Shown piece by piece: positions 21,899 through 29,843 of a stretch of DNA of 35,362 nucleotides. The translations under genes and the position numbers were made by a program. The stretch's first letter is position 1. Every line of letters begins with the position of its first letter. The stretch comes from Chamaesiphon sp. 341R_metabat_111 (GTDB taxonomy: Bacteria; Cyanobacteriota; Cyanobacteriia; Cyanobacteriales; Chamaesiphonaceae), in the NCBI GenBank assembly GCA_025351825.1, contig JANXVE010000179.1:1-35362 (forward strand). The letters run 5' to 3'. Below the pieces are notes generated by a model. The model saw only the letters and a list, made by a program, of their open reading frames with translations, was not told where the DNA came from and did no database searches.

Positions 21899-23134
21899 AC
21901 GATAATCATCTAGTTGTTGGTTAGGATCGGGGGCAAATGCTAACCAGAGTGGGTATTGCAGGATTGACAGATCGATTTTACCTTCGGAATTATCAATGAT
22001 AATTAACGGCATTTCCTTATTGGCGACAATTCGATCGACCTTTTGAACTAGAGCTTCGGGATCTTCAAATAAAATTATCCCACCATTGCCACCAAAATCG
22101 GTCTTGGATAGCCCCAAACAGTCCTGAAAGCCTCTGCGCCAGTCACCTAGTCGTTCGGGCAGGTTGGCGAGGACGAGGGTGCGGAGATAGTCACCGTATA
22201 GCTCCCGCAATGCCGATACAGCGGCTGCGGCGATGATGATATTTTGTAAGCGGCTGCCCATCGTGCGAACTGCACCCCGTCCATCTTTGGCGAAGAACCA
22301 GTCGGAAACCTTATCGGCATGGACGGCTTCGAGGGTGCGGCGGAGTTGCCAGGTGGGGGCATAATAGTCTGGTGCATTGCGATATCGATCGATCGAACTG
22401 CGGACTTTTCCTGCGGTAGATTTGAAGGCAGATTCAGCAAATTGAGGGTTTTGATTTCGGGTTGTGGGTGCGGCAACTGGGGCTTGCGCGATGGGAGTTT
22501 GCAGCCGAATTTGGGCGGGTGGTGGTTGGGGAAACTCGATTTCTTCAGCGATGACGACTAGATCTTGGAGACTACCAACGAGATAATCTTTGAATCCTTG
22601 CAGGCGGATGGCGATATCTTGAGAGCCGCCTGCAAAACTTTTATTGATTTCGGCTTGAATTCGATCTCGTCTCCGCTCTAGTTGTTCGACGGAGATTTGG
22701 AGTTTTTGGCGACGTTGTTCGAGATCGGTGACTGAAGTTTGAATAATTTGACCAAAACTTGTTTGGGTATCGACGATTTGTCGTTCTAGTTGGGTTTGGG
22801 TGGTTTGAAGCTTGGCGATTTCAGCCTCGATCTGAGATTCTACTCGAAGTAGCGGTGCTGTTTCTGGCTCCAGTTCTGACGGTAGATCTTGAGCGATCTC
22901 ATCGAGTAGGATGCTCCAGTTATTATCCGAGGGTAGTGATGTGTCTGAACTTGTTACTGGTTCTACGATTTTCGGAGTATTTTGCGGCACGGTAATTTCG
23001 CCACTATCCCAGACATCGCTGGGTTGTGCTGGTACTGACGGGATCTCTTCCACCACTCGCACATCAATAATTTCTGGTTCGGGTGGAGGTGATGTGAGAT
23101 TTGGTGGGCGATTTACAGTTCCGTCAGGGTTCAT
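21896..23134 (-). CDS. DUF3086-domain protein
   Basis: 412 residues. A Pro/Glu-rich N-terminus (to about 95) is followed by a long coiled coil (about 100-175: VESQIEAEIAKLQTTQTQLE and continuing heptads). The DUF3086 region carries conserved WFFAKDGRGAVRTMGSRLQN, LGDWRRGFQDCLGLSKTDFG and LSILQYPLWLAFAPD. The family is cyanobacterial and of unknown function. It has no membrane segment. It sits between DUF3119 and plsY, and the shared synteny suggests an envelope- or lipid-related role, though nothing in the protein proves this. Confidence 0.85.
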   Translation of the reverse strand: MNPDGTVNRPPNLTSPPPEPEIIDVRVVEEIPSVPAQPSDVWDSGEITVPQNTPKIVEPVTSSDTSLPSDNNWSILLDEIAQDLPSELEPETAPLLRVESQIEAEIAKLQTTQTQLERQIVDTQTSFGQIIQTSVTDLEQRRQKLQISVEQLERRRDRIQAEINKSFAGGSQDIAIRLQGFKDYLVGSLQDLVVIAEEIEFPQPPPAQIRLQTPIAQAPVAAPTTRNQNPQFAESAFKSTAGKVRSSIDRYRNAPDYYAPTWQLRRTLEAVHADKVSDWFFAKDGRGAVRTMGSRLQNIIIAAAAVSALRELYGDYLRTLVLANLPERLGDWRRGFQDCLGLSKTDFGGNGGIILFEDPEALVQKVDRIVANKEMPLIIIDNSEGKIDLSILQYPLWLAFAPDPNQQLDDYR

Positions 23135-23167
23135 AAATTTAGATTTTTAGGCTTTCAGTGTACCTAC

Positions 23168-23185
23168 GGTAGGCTAACGCCAACG
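23168..23185. repeat. Small dispersed repeat (first of two identical 18-mers)
   Basis: GGTAGGCTAACGCCAACG here is identical to 27770-27787, in both cases preceded by a TACC and embedded in a longer palindrome-like context (CCTACGGTAGG at 23164). A diverged inverse copy, GTTGGCGGAGCCTCTCCGTA, is at 35100-35119. This matches the kind of very small mobile repeats known from filamentous cyanobacteria. Confidence 0.75.
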
Positions 23186-23231
23186 GCTCCGCTCACTGAA
23201 CGGTTTTGGGCTTGGGAAACAGGATTACAAT

Positions 23232-23630
23232 TCAATCACTCTTTGGTAGAGGATAATAATGTTCTAGACAAGTACGTAGTAACTGTGAATCGAAGATGAT
23301 TGGAAGAAAGTGAATGCTGTTAACTTCTTTAAAGTAAAACAAAATGGGTACAGGCTGCCAAAATATCTGCCATGTCTCCCATTCTTGATAGGGAAAGGTG
23401 CGAATTAATTTACTGCCACGATAGACTTCTAGGGCTGTTGTCGTAAATTTTAGTTTGATGATTGCGGTTTGAATCGTCAGAAACAATCCGAAGATGCCAA
23501 TTGAGATCCCAACCCATAATTGAATTGCGGCAATCGGGATCGCGGCGGCTGTGAGAACTAATGGAATAGTATAGTTGGGCTTGAGTTCGACGATTTCAGG
23601 GAGCTGGTTTGATGCTGGGATGCTTGTCAC
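23232..23630 (-). CDS. DUF3119-family membrane protein
   Basis: 132 residues with two adjacent hydrophobic segments (about 22-58: YTIPLVLTAAAIPIAAIQLW, then VGISIGIFGLFLTIQ), then a soluble part with LEVYRGSKLIRTFPYQEWET and FYFKEVNSIHFLPIIFD. This is the pattern of the cyanobacterial DUF3119 family, of unknown function and usually next to DUF3086. The gap to the DUF3086 gene is about 100 bp and contains a dispersed repeat. Confidence 0.85.
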   Translation of the reverse strand: MTSIPASNQLPEIVELKPNYTIPLVLTAAAIPIAAIQLWVGISIGIFGLFLTIQTAIIKLKFTTTALEVYRGSKLIRTFPYQEWETWQIFWQPVPILFYFKEVNSIHFLPIIFDSQLLRTCLEHYYPLPKSD

Positions 23631-23663
23631 TGGGATTAGGCTTTAGGGATTAGGGATTAGGCT

Positions 23664-24506
23664 TTAAGAGGCTAAACCTTCAAATAATCTATTAATTTGA
23701 GGATTGAGATCGTCATTTAGATACGATCGAGTCTGTTGGTTGATTTGATCGATCGATCTGACGATCGATTCATTGACGACATCTAACAATCGATCGCATG
23801 AGATTGCATACTTTAATTGAGTTGGTTTATTTCCATCCTTACTGCTATCAAATATACCAGTTGGTCTAACACAAACTTCACTATAGATTAATTCCTGCTT
23901 GGGATTAAATCTTGCCCCCATACTGACGAAATAAAACCTGTCGATAGTTTTTATAATTAATCTTTCTGTCTGAATAAAACTATTGACATACTCAGTACTC
24001 ATAATCCTTCTCGGCTTAGTTACTGGTTGGATTTCTATTGCTAAGTGCTGTTGCAATGCTTGAATAGTATCATTGACGATATCGATCGTCGATCGTTGTC
24101 GTTGAACCAATTGTTCTTCAACCTCAATCTGAATGTAGGTTAGTGCTGCTTCCATAAATGCTTCAGCATCTTTCTGGAAATCAAACTGCAAAACACCTGT
24201 AGAACTAAATTCTAATTTAGACTTGAACCAATGTACCGGATGACGGGGGGGGAATCCGCGTTCGTCTTCCATATTTTCAATGTGGGAAGTCATCACCCGT
24301 TTCAGGAATGGCATTTGCTCTTGTTCTTTTTCAAGTAGAAAATGTCGAAAAGACTTACTCAATCGATCCTGAATTTCACCAATATCAACCCTGAGTTCTT
24401 CATCTAGAGTAGCTTGGAGTCGATCGATCGTCGCTAGACTTTCGGCACGCAGAGTACTGAGATTAACGGTTGCCAAATTAATATCGATCGTTTTGCTACT
24501 ATCCAT
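23664..24506 (-). CDS. Unknown helical protein
   Basis: 280 residues, mostly helical, with coiled-coil-like stretches (RLQATLDEELRVDIGEIQ; YIQIEVEEQLVQRQRSTID) and a terminal YLNDDLNPQINRLFEGL. No P-loop, membrane segment or catalytic signature is present. The helical composition and ending recall the stalk parts of dynamin-like proteins, but without a GTPase domain this is only a resemblance. It lies between trpF and DUF3119 on the same strand with short gaps. Confidence 0.65.
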   Translation of the reverse strand: MDSSKTIDINLATVNLSTLRAESLATIDRLQATLDEELRVDIGEIQDRLSKSFRHFLLEKEQEQMPFLKRVMTSHIENMEDERGFPPRHPVHWFKSKLEFSSTGVLQFDFQKDAEAFMEAALTYIQIEVEEQLVQRQRSTIDIVNDTIQALQQHLAIEIQPVTKPRRIMSTEYVNSFIQTERLIIKTIDRFYFVSMGARFNPKQELIYSEVCVRPTGIFDSSKDGNKPTQLKYAISCDRLLDVVNESIVRSIDQINQQTRSYLNDDLNPQINRLFEGLAS

Positions 24507-24556
24507 GCTGTCCCCTCTTGACTCCTAAAATCGCCTGAAATACTACCATCTTTAGT

Positions 24557-25192
24557 TTAGCTCAGTCTACTGCTCAAGTTGGTAAATAGTCGATCGACTA
24601 ACGCCAAATCTTTATTACCTGGAGCGACTTCTACCCCACTCGAAAGATCGATCCCATCTGGGTGCAGTTGACTCAACGCCGTACAGATATTATCGGGAGT
24701 CAAACCCCCCGCCAACAACCACGGGATCGGCGGCGTAAATGCCGCTAGCTGCTCCCAATCTAGAGTCTGCCCCGTACCTCCCAAAGCATCGGGATGATAG
24801 GCATCCAACAGCAAGCCATCAACTGCTTCACTATAAGCAGCAATCTTGTCTAAATCGCTACGATCTCGCACGCGCCACGCCTTGATGATTTCTGTCCCTG
24901 GCAAAATCTCCCGTAACTCCTGACAAAAATCGACAGATTCATTTCCATGTAGTTGGACAGTATTCAGCTCAGTTATGCTCACTACCTGAGCAATTGTCAT
25001 CACCGAAAAATCTGCAAATACACCCACCGTATTCGCCACACTCCCCAATGCTGTAACTAATGGATGCAGCATGGTTAGATTCACATAACGGGGCGAACTT
25101 GGAACGCAAATAAACCCTAGATCCGTCGCGCCCATTTGAGCAATCGCCGTACCTTGCTCGACATTAGTAATTCCACAAATTTTAATTCGCAT
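24557..25192 (-). CDS. trpF: Phosphoribosylanthranilate isomerase TrpF
   Basis: 211 residues, normal length. The catalytic Cys is in MRIKICGITNVEQG and the general-acid Asp in AVDGLLLDAYHPDALGGTGQ. The phosphate-binding turns are WLLAGGLTPDNICTAL and DGIDLSSGVEVAPGNKD. It converts N-(5-phosphoribosyl)anthranilate to the ribulose form in tryptophan synthesis. As usual in cyanobacteria it is not in a trp operon. Confidence 0.95.
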   Translation of the reverse strand: MRIKICGITNVEQGTAIAQMGATDLGFICVPSSPRYVNLTMLHPLVTALGSVANTVGVFADFSVMTIAQVVSITELNTVQLHGNESVDFCQELREILPGTEIIKAWRVRDRSDLDKIAAYSEAVDGLLLDAYHPDALGGTGQTLDWEQLAAFTPPIPWLLAGGLTPDNICTALSQLHPDGIDLSSGVEVAPGNKDLALVDRLFTNLSSRLS

Positions 25193-25321
25193 TTAGCCGC
25201 CTACTATCAAGAAATATATCTATTTTGCCAACATTTGTTAAATCTTCGGACAAACGATCGACCTGACAGGTTCAGTTCGTTAATAATTGTCGTGTGAATT
25301 TCTGTCTCCGAGTAAAACCTT

Positions 25322-25564
25322 TTGTTAAATAACTTGATTATTGCAGCTATTCCGCACACTGAACCGTGGGGCTTTAAGACTGCCTTTGTGATGATTGTCT
25401 GTAACTTAGTTGCTGTGGCAATTCTCTCACTCAATAGCTATCTCAACGGCAATCCAGCCTTGGCTCCGAGGTTTACCTTACCCGAATTACTAGCGACATT
25501 CAGCATTGGGCATGTCATTGGCGTGGGGATGGTACTGGGATTGACTAATATTGGGACGATCTAA
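25322..25564 (+). CDS. psaK: Photosystem I subunit PsaK, divergent copy
   Basis: 80 residues with the PsaK layout: two membrane helices (about 16-37 and 58-77) joined by a short loop, ending FSIGHVIGVGMVLGLTNIGTI. PsaK binds the edge of photosystem I in the thylakoid membrane. Compared with the copy 142 bp downstream, the first helix region (WGFKTAFVMIVCNLVAVAIL) and the loop (NPALAPRFTLPELLATF) differ while the C-terminus is nearly the same. The only starts available are TTG codons (25322, 25334), since a stop lies just upstream in frame. This might be the PsaK2-like, light-regulated type, but I cannot assign it by sequence alone. Confidence 0.85.
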   Translation: MLNNLIIAAIPHTEPWGFKTAFVMIVCNLVAVAILSLNSYLNGNPALAPRFTLPELLATFSIGHVIGVGMVLGLTNIGTI

Positions 25565-25706
25565 GCTCAATCTAGCGAGTTTATTTACGGCTGCAACCTA
25601 ATTAGTAGCGATCGAATTAGTGATTATTCTTTACCAAGATAATCGTTCGACCTAGATAAAATACTTTAAAATTGTGTGGATATCCAAATTATTCTAGAAG
25701 TAAATC

Positions 25707-25949
25707 ATGTTACATTCGACATTGCTATTAGCTGCGGCTGTCCCCACGAGCCAAGCTTGGTCGCCCACAATTGGGATCGTGATGGTTGTTGCCAATCTGA
25801 TCGGCGTTGCTGCTGCCGCCAATTCCAAAGTTAAAGCTGGTCCAGCATTAGGTCCTCTGACAATGGCTCAAGTAATTGGTGGTGCTAGTTTCGGACACTT
25901 ACTCGGTGCTGGTGCCATTCTCGGTTTGACCAGTATTGGCACGATCTAG
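25707..25949 (+). CDS. psaK: Photosystem I subunit PsaK
   Basis: 80 residues: MLHSTLLLAAAVPTSQAWSP, first helix TIGIVMVVANLIGVAAAA, loop GPALGPLTMAQ, second helix with FGHLLGAGAILGLTSIGTI. This is close to the standard cyanobacterial PsaK. It has a normal ATG start. A strong hairpin terminator follows at 25971. Together with the preceding gene it forms a tandem paralogue pair, probably from an old duplication since the two differ over most of their length. Confidence 0.93.
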   Translation: MLHSTLLLAAAVPTSQAWSPTIGIVMVVANLIGVAAAANSKVKAGPALGPLTMAQVIGGASFGHLLGAGAILGLTSIGTI

Positions 25950-25970
25950 GCCGATCTAACTACCAACTTA

Positions 25971-26013
25971 AAATATCCTTCAACTACGCTACAGGGAAAG
26001 TTGAAGGATATTT
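25971..26013 (+). terminator. Rho-independent terminator after psaK
   Basis: AAATATCCTTCAACT (25971-25985) pairs perfectly with AGTTGAAGGATATTT (25999-26013), a 15-bp stem with a 13-base loop, ending in a TTTT run. It lies 22 bp after the stop of the second psaK. Confidence 0.85.
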
Positions 26014-26022
26014 TGATGTGAA

Positions 26023-26124
26023 CGCTACAGCACTTTCCAGCAATATGGAGCGTTATCAGGGAGGAGCGGGGAGCGGGGAGCGAGGATAAGAACGTAAAAT
26101 ACAATCTAGGAAAGTGCTGTAACG
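26023..26124. mobile_element. 102-bp MITE-like element with 16-bp inverted ends
   Basis: CGCTACAGCACTTTCC (26023-26038) is the complement, with one mismatch, of GGAAAGTGCTGTAACG (26109-26124). The inside has a G-rich run of GGAGCGGG units and no ORF. ACG on each side may be a 3-bp target duplication. The element sits between the psaK terminator and the globin promoter. Confidence 0.6.
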
Positions 26125-26138
26125 ATCGAGACCCAATG

Positions 26139-26167
26139 TTGACAGGCGATCGCGATCGTGATATTAG
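26139..26167 (+). promoter_or_regulatory. Sigma-70-type promoter of the globin-MarR operon
   Basis: TTGACA (26139-26144, perfect -35) is 17 bases from TATTAG (26162-26167, -10 with four of six matches). The spacer holds a HIP1 octamer GCGATCGC. The -10 box lies within the left arm of the operator palindrome, so a bound repressor would block the polymerase. Confidence 0.7.
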
Positions 26168-26187
26168 TTAGGAGTCCTAACTAATAT
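26161..26187. promoter_or_regulatory. Perfect 27-bp palindrome, probable MarR operator
   Basis: ATATTAGTTAGGA, one central G, then the exact complement TCCTAACTAATAT. It overlaps the -10 box and ends 17 bases before the globin ATG, with a GGAG ribosome site between. Length, AT-rich arms and position match operators of MarR-family repressors, and the second gene of the operon encodes one. Confidence 0.8.
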
Positions 26188-26204
26188 TTTGGAGATCGAC
26201 TCGC

Positions 26205-26639
26205 ATGTTAGATATTAAAACTTTGGAGACGAGCTTCCAATTGGTACAGGCTGTCGATAGAGATTTTGCTGGTGCTTTCTATACCAATCTGTTGGGCGAT
26301 TATCCCGAACTCCAGCCCTTGTTTGCCAATACGCGGATGGACGAGCAGGGAAATCACCTGTTTGACTCTTTGAAATTTGTAGTAGCCAATCTTCGTAAAT
26401 CTGAGCTACTGGAAAAAACACTTAGAGGCTTGGGTACTCGCCATGTAAAGTATGGGGTGTTGCCACAACACTATCCCCTAGTTGGCAGCTCCCTACTCAA
26501 GACAATGGCAAATTTCGCTGGCGATGCGTGGACTCCCGCAGTCGAACAAGCATGGGTAGATGCTTATACCGCGATCGTCGGTATCATGTTAGTAGGTGCA
26601 GATTATCCAGTTGAAATCGTTCAACTACCTGCATCCTAA
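26205..26639 (+). CDS. Single-domain globin
   Basis: 144 residues of a three-on-three bacterial globin like the haem domain of flavohaemoglobins and Vitreoscilla haemoglobin. Visible are the B10 Tyr in FAGAFYTNLLGD, CD1 Phe in LQPLFANT, and the proximal His in GTRHVKYGVLPQHYPLVGSSLL. It has no FAD/NAD reductase domain, so an outside reductant would be needed. Likely roles are oxygen or nitric-oxide binding or NO dioxygenation. It is first in an operon with a MarR regulator 20 bp downstream and is controlled by the promoter/operator at 26139-26187. Confidence 0.92.
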   Translation: MLDIKTLETSFQLVQAVDRDFAGAFYTNLLGDYPELQPLFANTRMDEQGNHLFDSLKFVVANLRKSELLEKTLRGLGTRHVKYGVLPQHYPLVGSSLLKTMANFAGDAWTPAVEQAWVDAYTAIVGIMLVGADYPVEIVQLPAS

Positions 26640-26659
26640 CCAGATATTGGTGCCAAATT

Positions 26660-27292
26660 ATGAGTGCAGATAACGCGAGGAGTTCGACCGATCTTGGTGT
26701 TGACTCAACCGAACAATCGATCCTGATCGGGCTTTCTAAAGTTAGCCTCGCGCTCAAAAGTCAGTCTTGGCAAGATGCTGGAGCACATGGCGTATCGCCT
26801 ACCCAGGCACAGATTTTAGCGTTGTTACAAGCAAAAGGCAGTGCGGGGATGCGATTGTCAGAAGTAGCTGCGGGTTTGGCGGTGACTGCCGCGACGGCAA
26901 GTGACGCAGTGCGGGTATTGGATCTCAAAGGATTGGTACTGAAAATGCGATCGGCTGAAGATGCCAGAGCAATCTCGATCGTGCTCACTCCTCAAGGGCA
27001 AAAACTGGCCCAGCGCACCTCTTGTTGGTCGGATTTATTGCTGGGTGCGGTAGATGAACTGTCAGAACCCGAACAAACGGTGTTCCTGGGTGGTTTAACC
27101 AAGATGATTCGCAAGCTGCAAGAATCTGGTCAAATCCCGATCGCCAAAATGTGCGTTACCTGTCGCTTTTTTCAACCAAATATTTATCCTGATGGCGACA
27201 AGCCCCATCATTGTGATTTTGTCAATGCCCCCTTTGGCGATCGAGATTTGCGGATCGAATGCCCAGATCAGATCGCCGCCTCAACGATTTGA
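26660..27292 (+). CDS. MarR-family repressor with C-terminal Cys/His cluster
   Basis: 210 residues. Residues 25-150 are a MarR winged helix (VSPTQAQILALLQAKGS, AATASDAVRVLDLKGLVLK, then the wing RSAEDARAISIVLTPQGQ). Beyond it is an extension with MCVTCRFFQPN, PHHCDFVNAPFGD and RIECPDQ: four Cys plus His, spaced like a metal or Fe-S site. This suggests sensing of redox state, NO or metal, which suits its globin partner. It probably represses its own operon through the palindrome at 26161. That is inference from position; no binding data are available. Confidence 0.88.
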   Translation: MSADNARSSTDLGVDSTEQSILIGLSKVSLALKSQSWQDAGAHGVSPTQAQILALLQAKGSAGMRLSEVAAGLAVTAATASDAVRVLDLKGLVLKMRSAEDARAISIVLTPQGQKLAQRTSCWSDLLLGAVDELSEPEQTVFLGGLTKMIRKLQESGQIPIAKMCVTCRFFQPNIYPDGDKPHHCDFVNAPFGDRDLRIECPDQIAASTI

Positions 27293-27362
27293 AGTATTTA
27301 GGGTAGTTACTGGCTACTATCTAGGTTATGGGCATCATACCTTAAATATTTGGGCAGATATA

Positions 27363-27689
27363 TCACCACGATCGATCTAAACCCTGTCCCCAAAAAGCGG
27401 TAAATTTACTCACAGTAATATCGCCTAAAACTTGGGTTTGACATGCGAGGCGAAGATTGCGGCTAGCAGTATGCGGCGGAAAAGCGCGTCTCGCTGTATC
27501 CTTCCAATTTGGCGCAGATACATCACCCTCAATTTCGACGGCACACGTACCGCAGGTACCAATTCCCATACAATTGATAATGCGGGAATTGCCGTTGTAG
27601 AGATCTACATCGTTGGCGAGTAGTACCTGACGAAGATTTGCGCCAGTTTCGCAGCTAAAGCTTTTTCCTTGCGCGGTAACTTGAGGCAT
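27363..27689 (-). CDS. 2Fe-2S ferredoxin
   Basis: 108 residues. The plant-type cluster ligands are clear: INCMGIGTCGTCAVE gives C-x(5)-C-x(2)-C and the fourth Cys is in LRLACQTQV. The start MPQVTAQGKSFSCETGANLR is typical. Spacing differs slightly from photosynthetic PetF (C-x(4)-C-x(2)-C), so it is a divergent ferredoxin rather than PetF itself. It is convergent with the globin operon. Confidence 0.88.
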   Translation of the reverse strand: MPQVTAQGKSFSCETGANLRQVLLANDVDLYNGNSRIINCMGIGTCGTCAVEIEGDVSAPNWKDTARRAFPPHTASRNLRLACQTQVLGDITVSKFTAFWGQGLDRSW

Positions 27690-27696
27690 AATTTTG

Positions 27697-27802
27697 TAGG
27701 GTGCGTTACTGCGCTAGCATAACGCACCTCAGATCGATGATGGTGATGGTGCGTTATGCAGTTACCGAAGGTAGGCTAACGCCAACGCAGTAACGCACCC
27801 TA
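27697..27802. mobile_element. Palindromic intergenic element with 17-bp ends and a nested small repeat
   Basis: TAGGGTGCGTTACTGCG (27697-27713) is the exact complement of CGCAGTAACGCACCCTA (27786-27802). A second pair, GCATAACGCACC and GGTGCGTTATGC (27717-27759), lies inside. The 18-mer small dispersed repeat shared with 23168 (27770-27787) is inserted near the right arm. No ORF. It occupies the divergent promoter region between the ferredoxin gene and cimA. Confidence 0.75.
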
Positions 27803-27821
27803 CTTTACTCCCCCAATCCCA

Positions 27822-29420
27822 ATGACACAAATCCAAATCTACGATACGACGCTCCGCGATGGTGCCCAACGGGAGGGGTTAACATTGGCTGTAGAGGACA
27901 AGCTCAAAATTGCGCGCCAACTTGACAAGCTAGGTGTACCGTGGATTGAAGGTGGTTGGCCAGGTGCAAATCCCAAAGATGGGGAGTTTTTTCGACGATT
28001 GCAGTTAGAACCCTTGACTCAGGCGGAAGTAGTCGCATTTTGCTCGACTCGTCGCCCTGGTGGATTGGCGGCGGAAGATAAAATGCTAGCCGCGATTATA
28101 GCCGCTGGGACGAAGTGGGTGACGATTTTCGGTAAGTCTTGGGATTTACACGTTACTGAGGGCTTGAAGACGAATTTAGGCGAGAATCTGGAGATGATTA
28201 GGGATTCGATCGAGTACCTAGTTGCCCAGGGTAGACGAACGATCTACGATGCCGAACATTGGTTTGATGGCTACAAGGCAAATTCTGAATATGCACTCCA
28301 AACACTGCAAACTGCGATCGATGCTGGCGCAGACTGGCTCGTATTTTGCGATACTAATGGCGGGACGATGCCCCACGATATTACTAGAATTGTAAGCGAA
28401 GTAATCAATACAGTCGATCCAAACCACCAGCTTCAATTTGGCATCCATCCCCATAATGATTGTGAACTAGCGGTAGCTAATGCGATCGCTGCTGTCACCA
28501 GTGGAGTAACAATGGTTCAAGGCACAATCAACGGCTATGGCGAACGCTGCGGCAATGCCAATCTTTGCTCGATCATCCCCAACCTCCAACTCAAACTCGA
28601 CTATTCCTGTCTCACCCCAACCAACCTCACCCGCCTAACTCAGGTAAGTAGATATGTGAGCGAAGTTGTCAACGTTGCCCCCAATGACTATGCGGCATTC
28701 GTTGGCAAATGCGCCTTCAGTCACAAAGGTGGCATCCACGTCTCCGCCGTCGAACGCAATCCTCTCACCTACGAGCATATCGCCCCCATCCAAGTCGGCA
28801 ACGAACGCCGAATCGCCATCTCCGAGCAGTCGGGATTGAGCAACGTCCTCATCAAAGCCAGTGAAATGGGCTTGACACTCACAAAAGCAGATCCCCGCAC
28901 CCGCCAGATTTTGGCCAAGCTCAAAGAATTGGAATATCAAGGCTACCAATTTGAAGGAGCCGAAGCCAGCTTTGAACTGCTGATGCGCGAAATTCTCGGT
29001 CAAACTGCGACGCTGTTTACGATCCAGGGTTTCCAGGTGCATTGCTCGATCGCCACCCAACACCATTCCCTCGCCACCGTCAAAGTCACAGTAGATGGTC
29101 AAAACATCCTCGAAGCCGCCGAAGGAAATGGCCCTGTATCGGCATTAGATGCCGCCTTACGCAAGGCATTAAGTCAATTTTATCCCGAACTAACAAAATG
29201 TTATTTGACCGACTATAAGGTACGAATTATCGATGGTGCCGAGGGTACATCCGCAATTACCCGCGTGCTGGTAGAGTCGAGTAATGGAATACATCGCTGG
29301 ACGACGATCGGGGTATCTGATAATATCCTCGAAGCATCTTACCAAGCTGTCGCCCAGGGCATCGAATATGGCTTGTTGGTGAAGTCCCCTCAAACTTGTA
29401 GTTTGGTAGATGTAAAATAA
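27822..29420 (+). CDS. cimA: (R)-Citramalate synthase CimA
   Basis: 532 residues. The HMGL-like TIM barrel starts with IYDTTLRDGAQREGLTL (catalytic Arg-Asp). WIEGGWPGANPKD, QFGIHPHNDCELAVANAIAA (metal His pair) and MVQGTINGYGERCGNANL follow. GKCAFSHKGGIHVSAV and a C-terminal regulatory LeuA dimer domain (ITRVLVESSNGIHRWTTIGV) complete it. The WPGANPKD block is the CimA rather than the LeuA type. It condenses pyruvate with acetyl-CoA, giving a threonine-independent path to isoleucine. A partial copy of its last codons occurs at 30641. Confidence 0.93.
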   Translation: MTQIQIYDTTLRDGAQREGLTLAVEDKLKIARQLDKLGVPWIEGGWPGANPKDGEFFRRLQLEPLTQAEVVAFCSTRRPGGLAAEDKMLAAIIAAGTKWVTIFGKSWDLHVTEGLKTNLGENLEMIRDSIEYLVAQGRRTIYDAEHWFDGYKANSEYALQTLQTAIDAGADWLVFCDTNGGTMPHDITRIVSEVINTVDPNHQLQFGIHPHNDCELAVANAIAAVTSGVTMVQGTINGYGERCGNANLCSIIPNLQLKLDYSCLTPTNLTRLTQVSRYVSEVVNVAPNDYAAFVGKCAFSHKGGIHVSAVERNPLTYEHIAPIQVGNERRIAISEQSGLSNVLIKASEMGLTLTKADPRTRQILAKLKELEYQGYQFEGAEASFELLMREILGQTATLFTIQGFQVHCSIATQHHSLATVKVTVDGQNILEAAEGNGPVSALDAALRKALSQFYPELTKCYLTDYKVRIIDGAEGTSAITRVLVESSNGIHRWTTIGVSDNILEASYQAVAQGIEYGLLVKSPQTCSLVDVK

Positions 29421-29455
29421 GAAGATGTTTAATAAATAGTAGCTAACCAAGTTTT

Positions 29456-29809
29456 ATGAACATCCAGCTTATAGAATCCCTGGTTGAAACAATTCACGCT
29501 CTATCTGATGAAGAGCAAACTATTTTGTGGCAAAAACTCGACCATACACCCATCACCGAAAGTATCCTCCTGCAAAAAATCGATCGAACTATTCCGCCAA
29601 TCATCCAACAACGCTACAACGATCTTCGATCGAAGCTTCAAGCTGAAACCCTGACTCCAATCGAGCATCAAGAGTTGCTCGATCTCAACGATACTATCGA
29701 GCAATTTGATGCAGAACGATTACAGCATCTGTTAGCACTCGCTCAACTTCGCCAAATCTCCCTACCAGAATTGCTCAATCGTCTCAATATTTCAACACCC
29801 GCAGAATAA
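29456..29809 (+). CDS. Small helical cyanobacterial protein, unknown function
   Basis: 117 residues, all helical: LIESLVETIHALSDEEQTIL, then IIQQRYNDLRSKLQAETLTP, then LLALAQLRQISLPELLNRL. I know this pattern from cyanobacterial conserved hypotheticals often placed before HNH endonuclease or PIN genes, which suggests an antitoxin-like role, but no such partner follows here. The gap after cimA is only 35 bp. No catalytic residues are apparent. Confidence 0.7.
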   Translation: MNIQLIESLVETIHALSDEEQTILWQKLDHTPITESILLQKIDRTIPPIIQQRYNDLRSKLQAETLTPIEHQELLDLNDTIEQFDAERLQHLLALAQLRQISLPELLNRLNISTPAE

Positions 29810-29843
29810 AAAACCGACAAGACGTTGCCCCTACCTCAAGACT

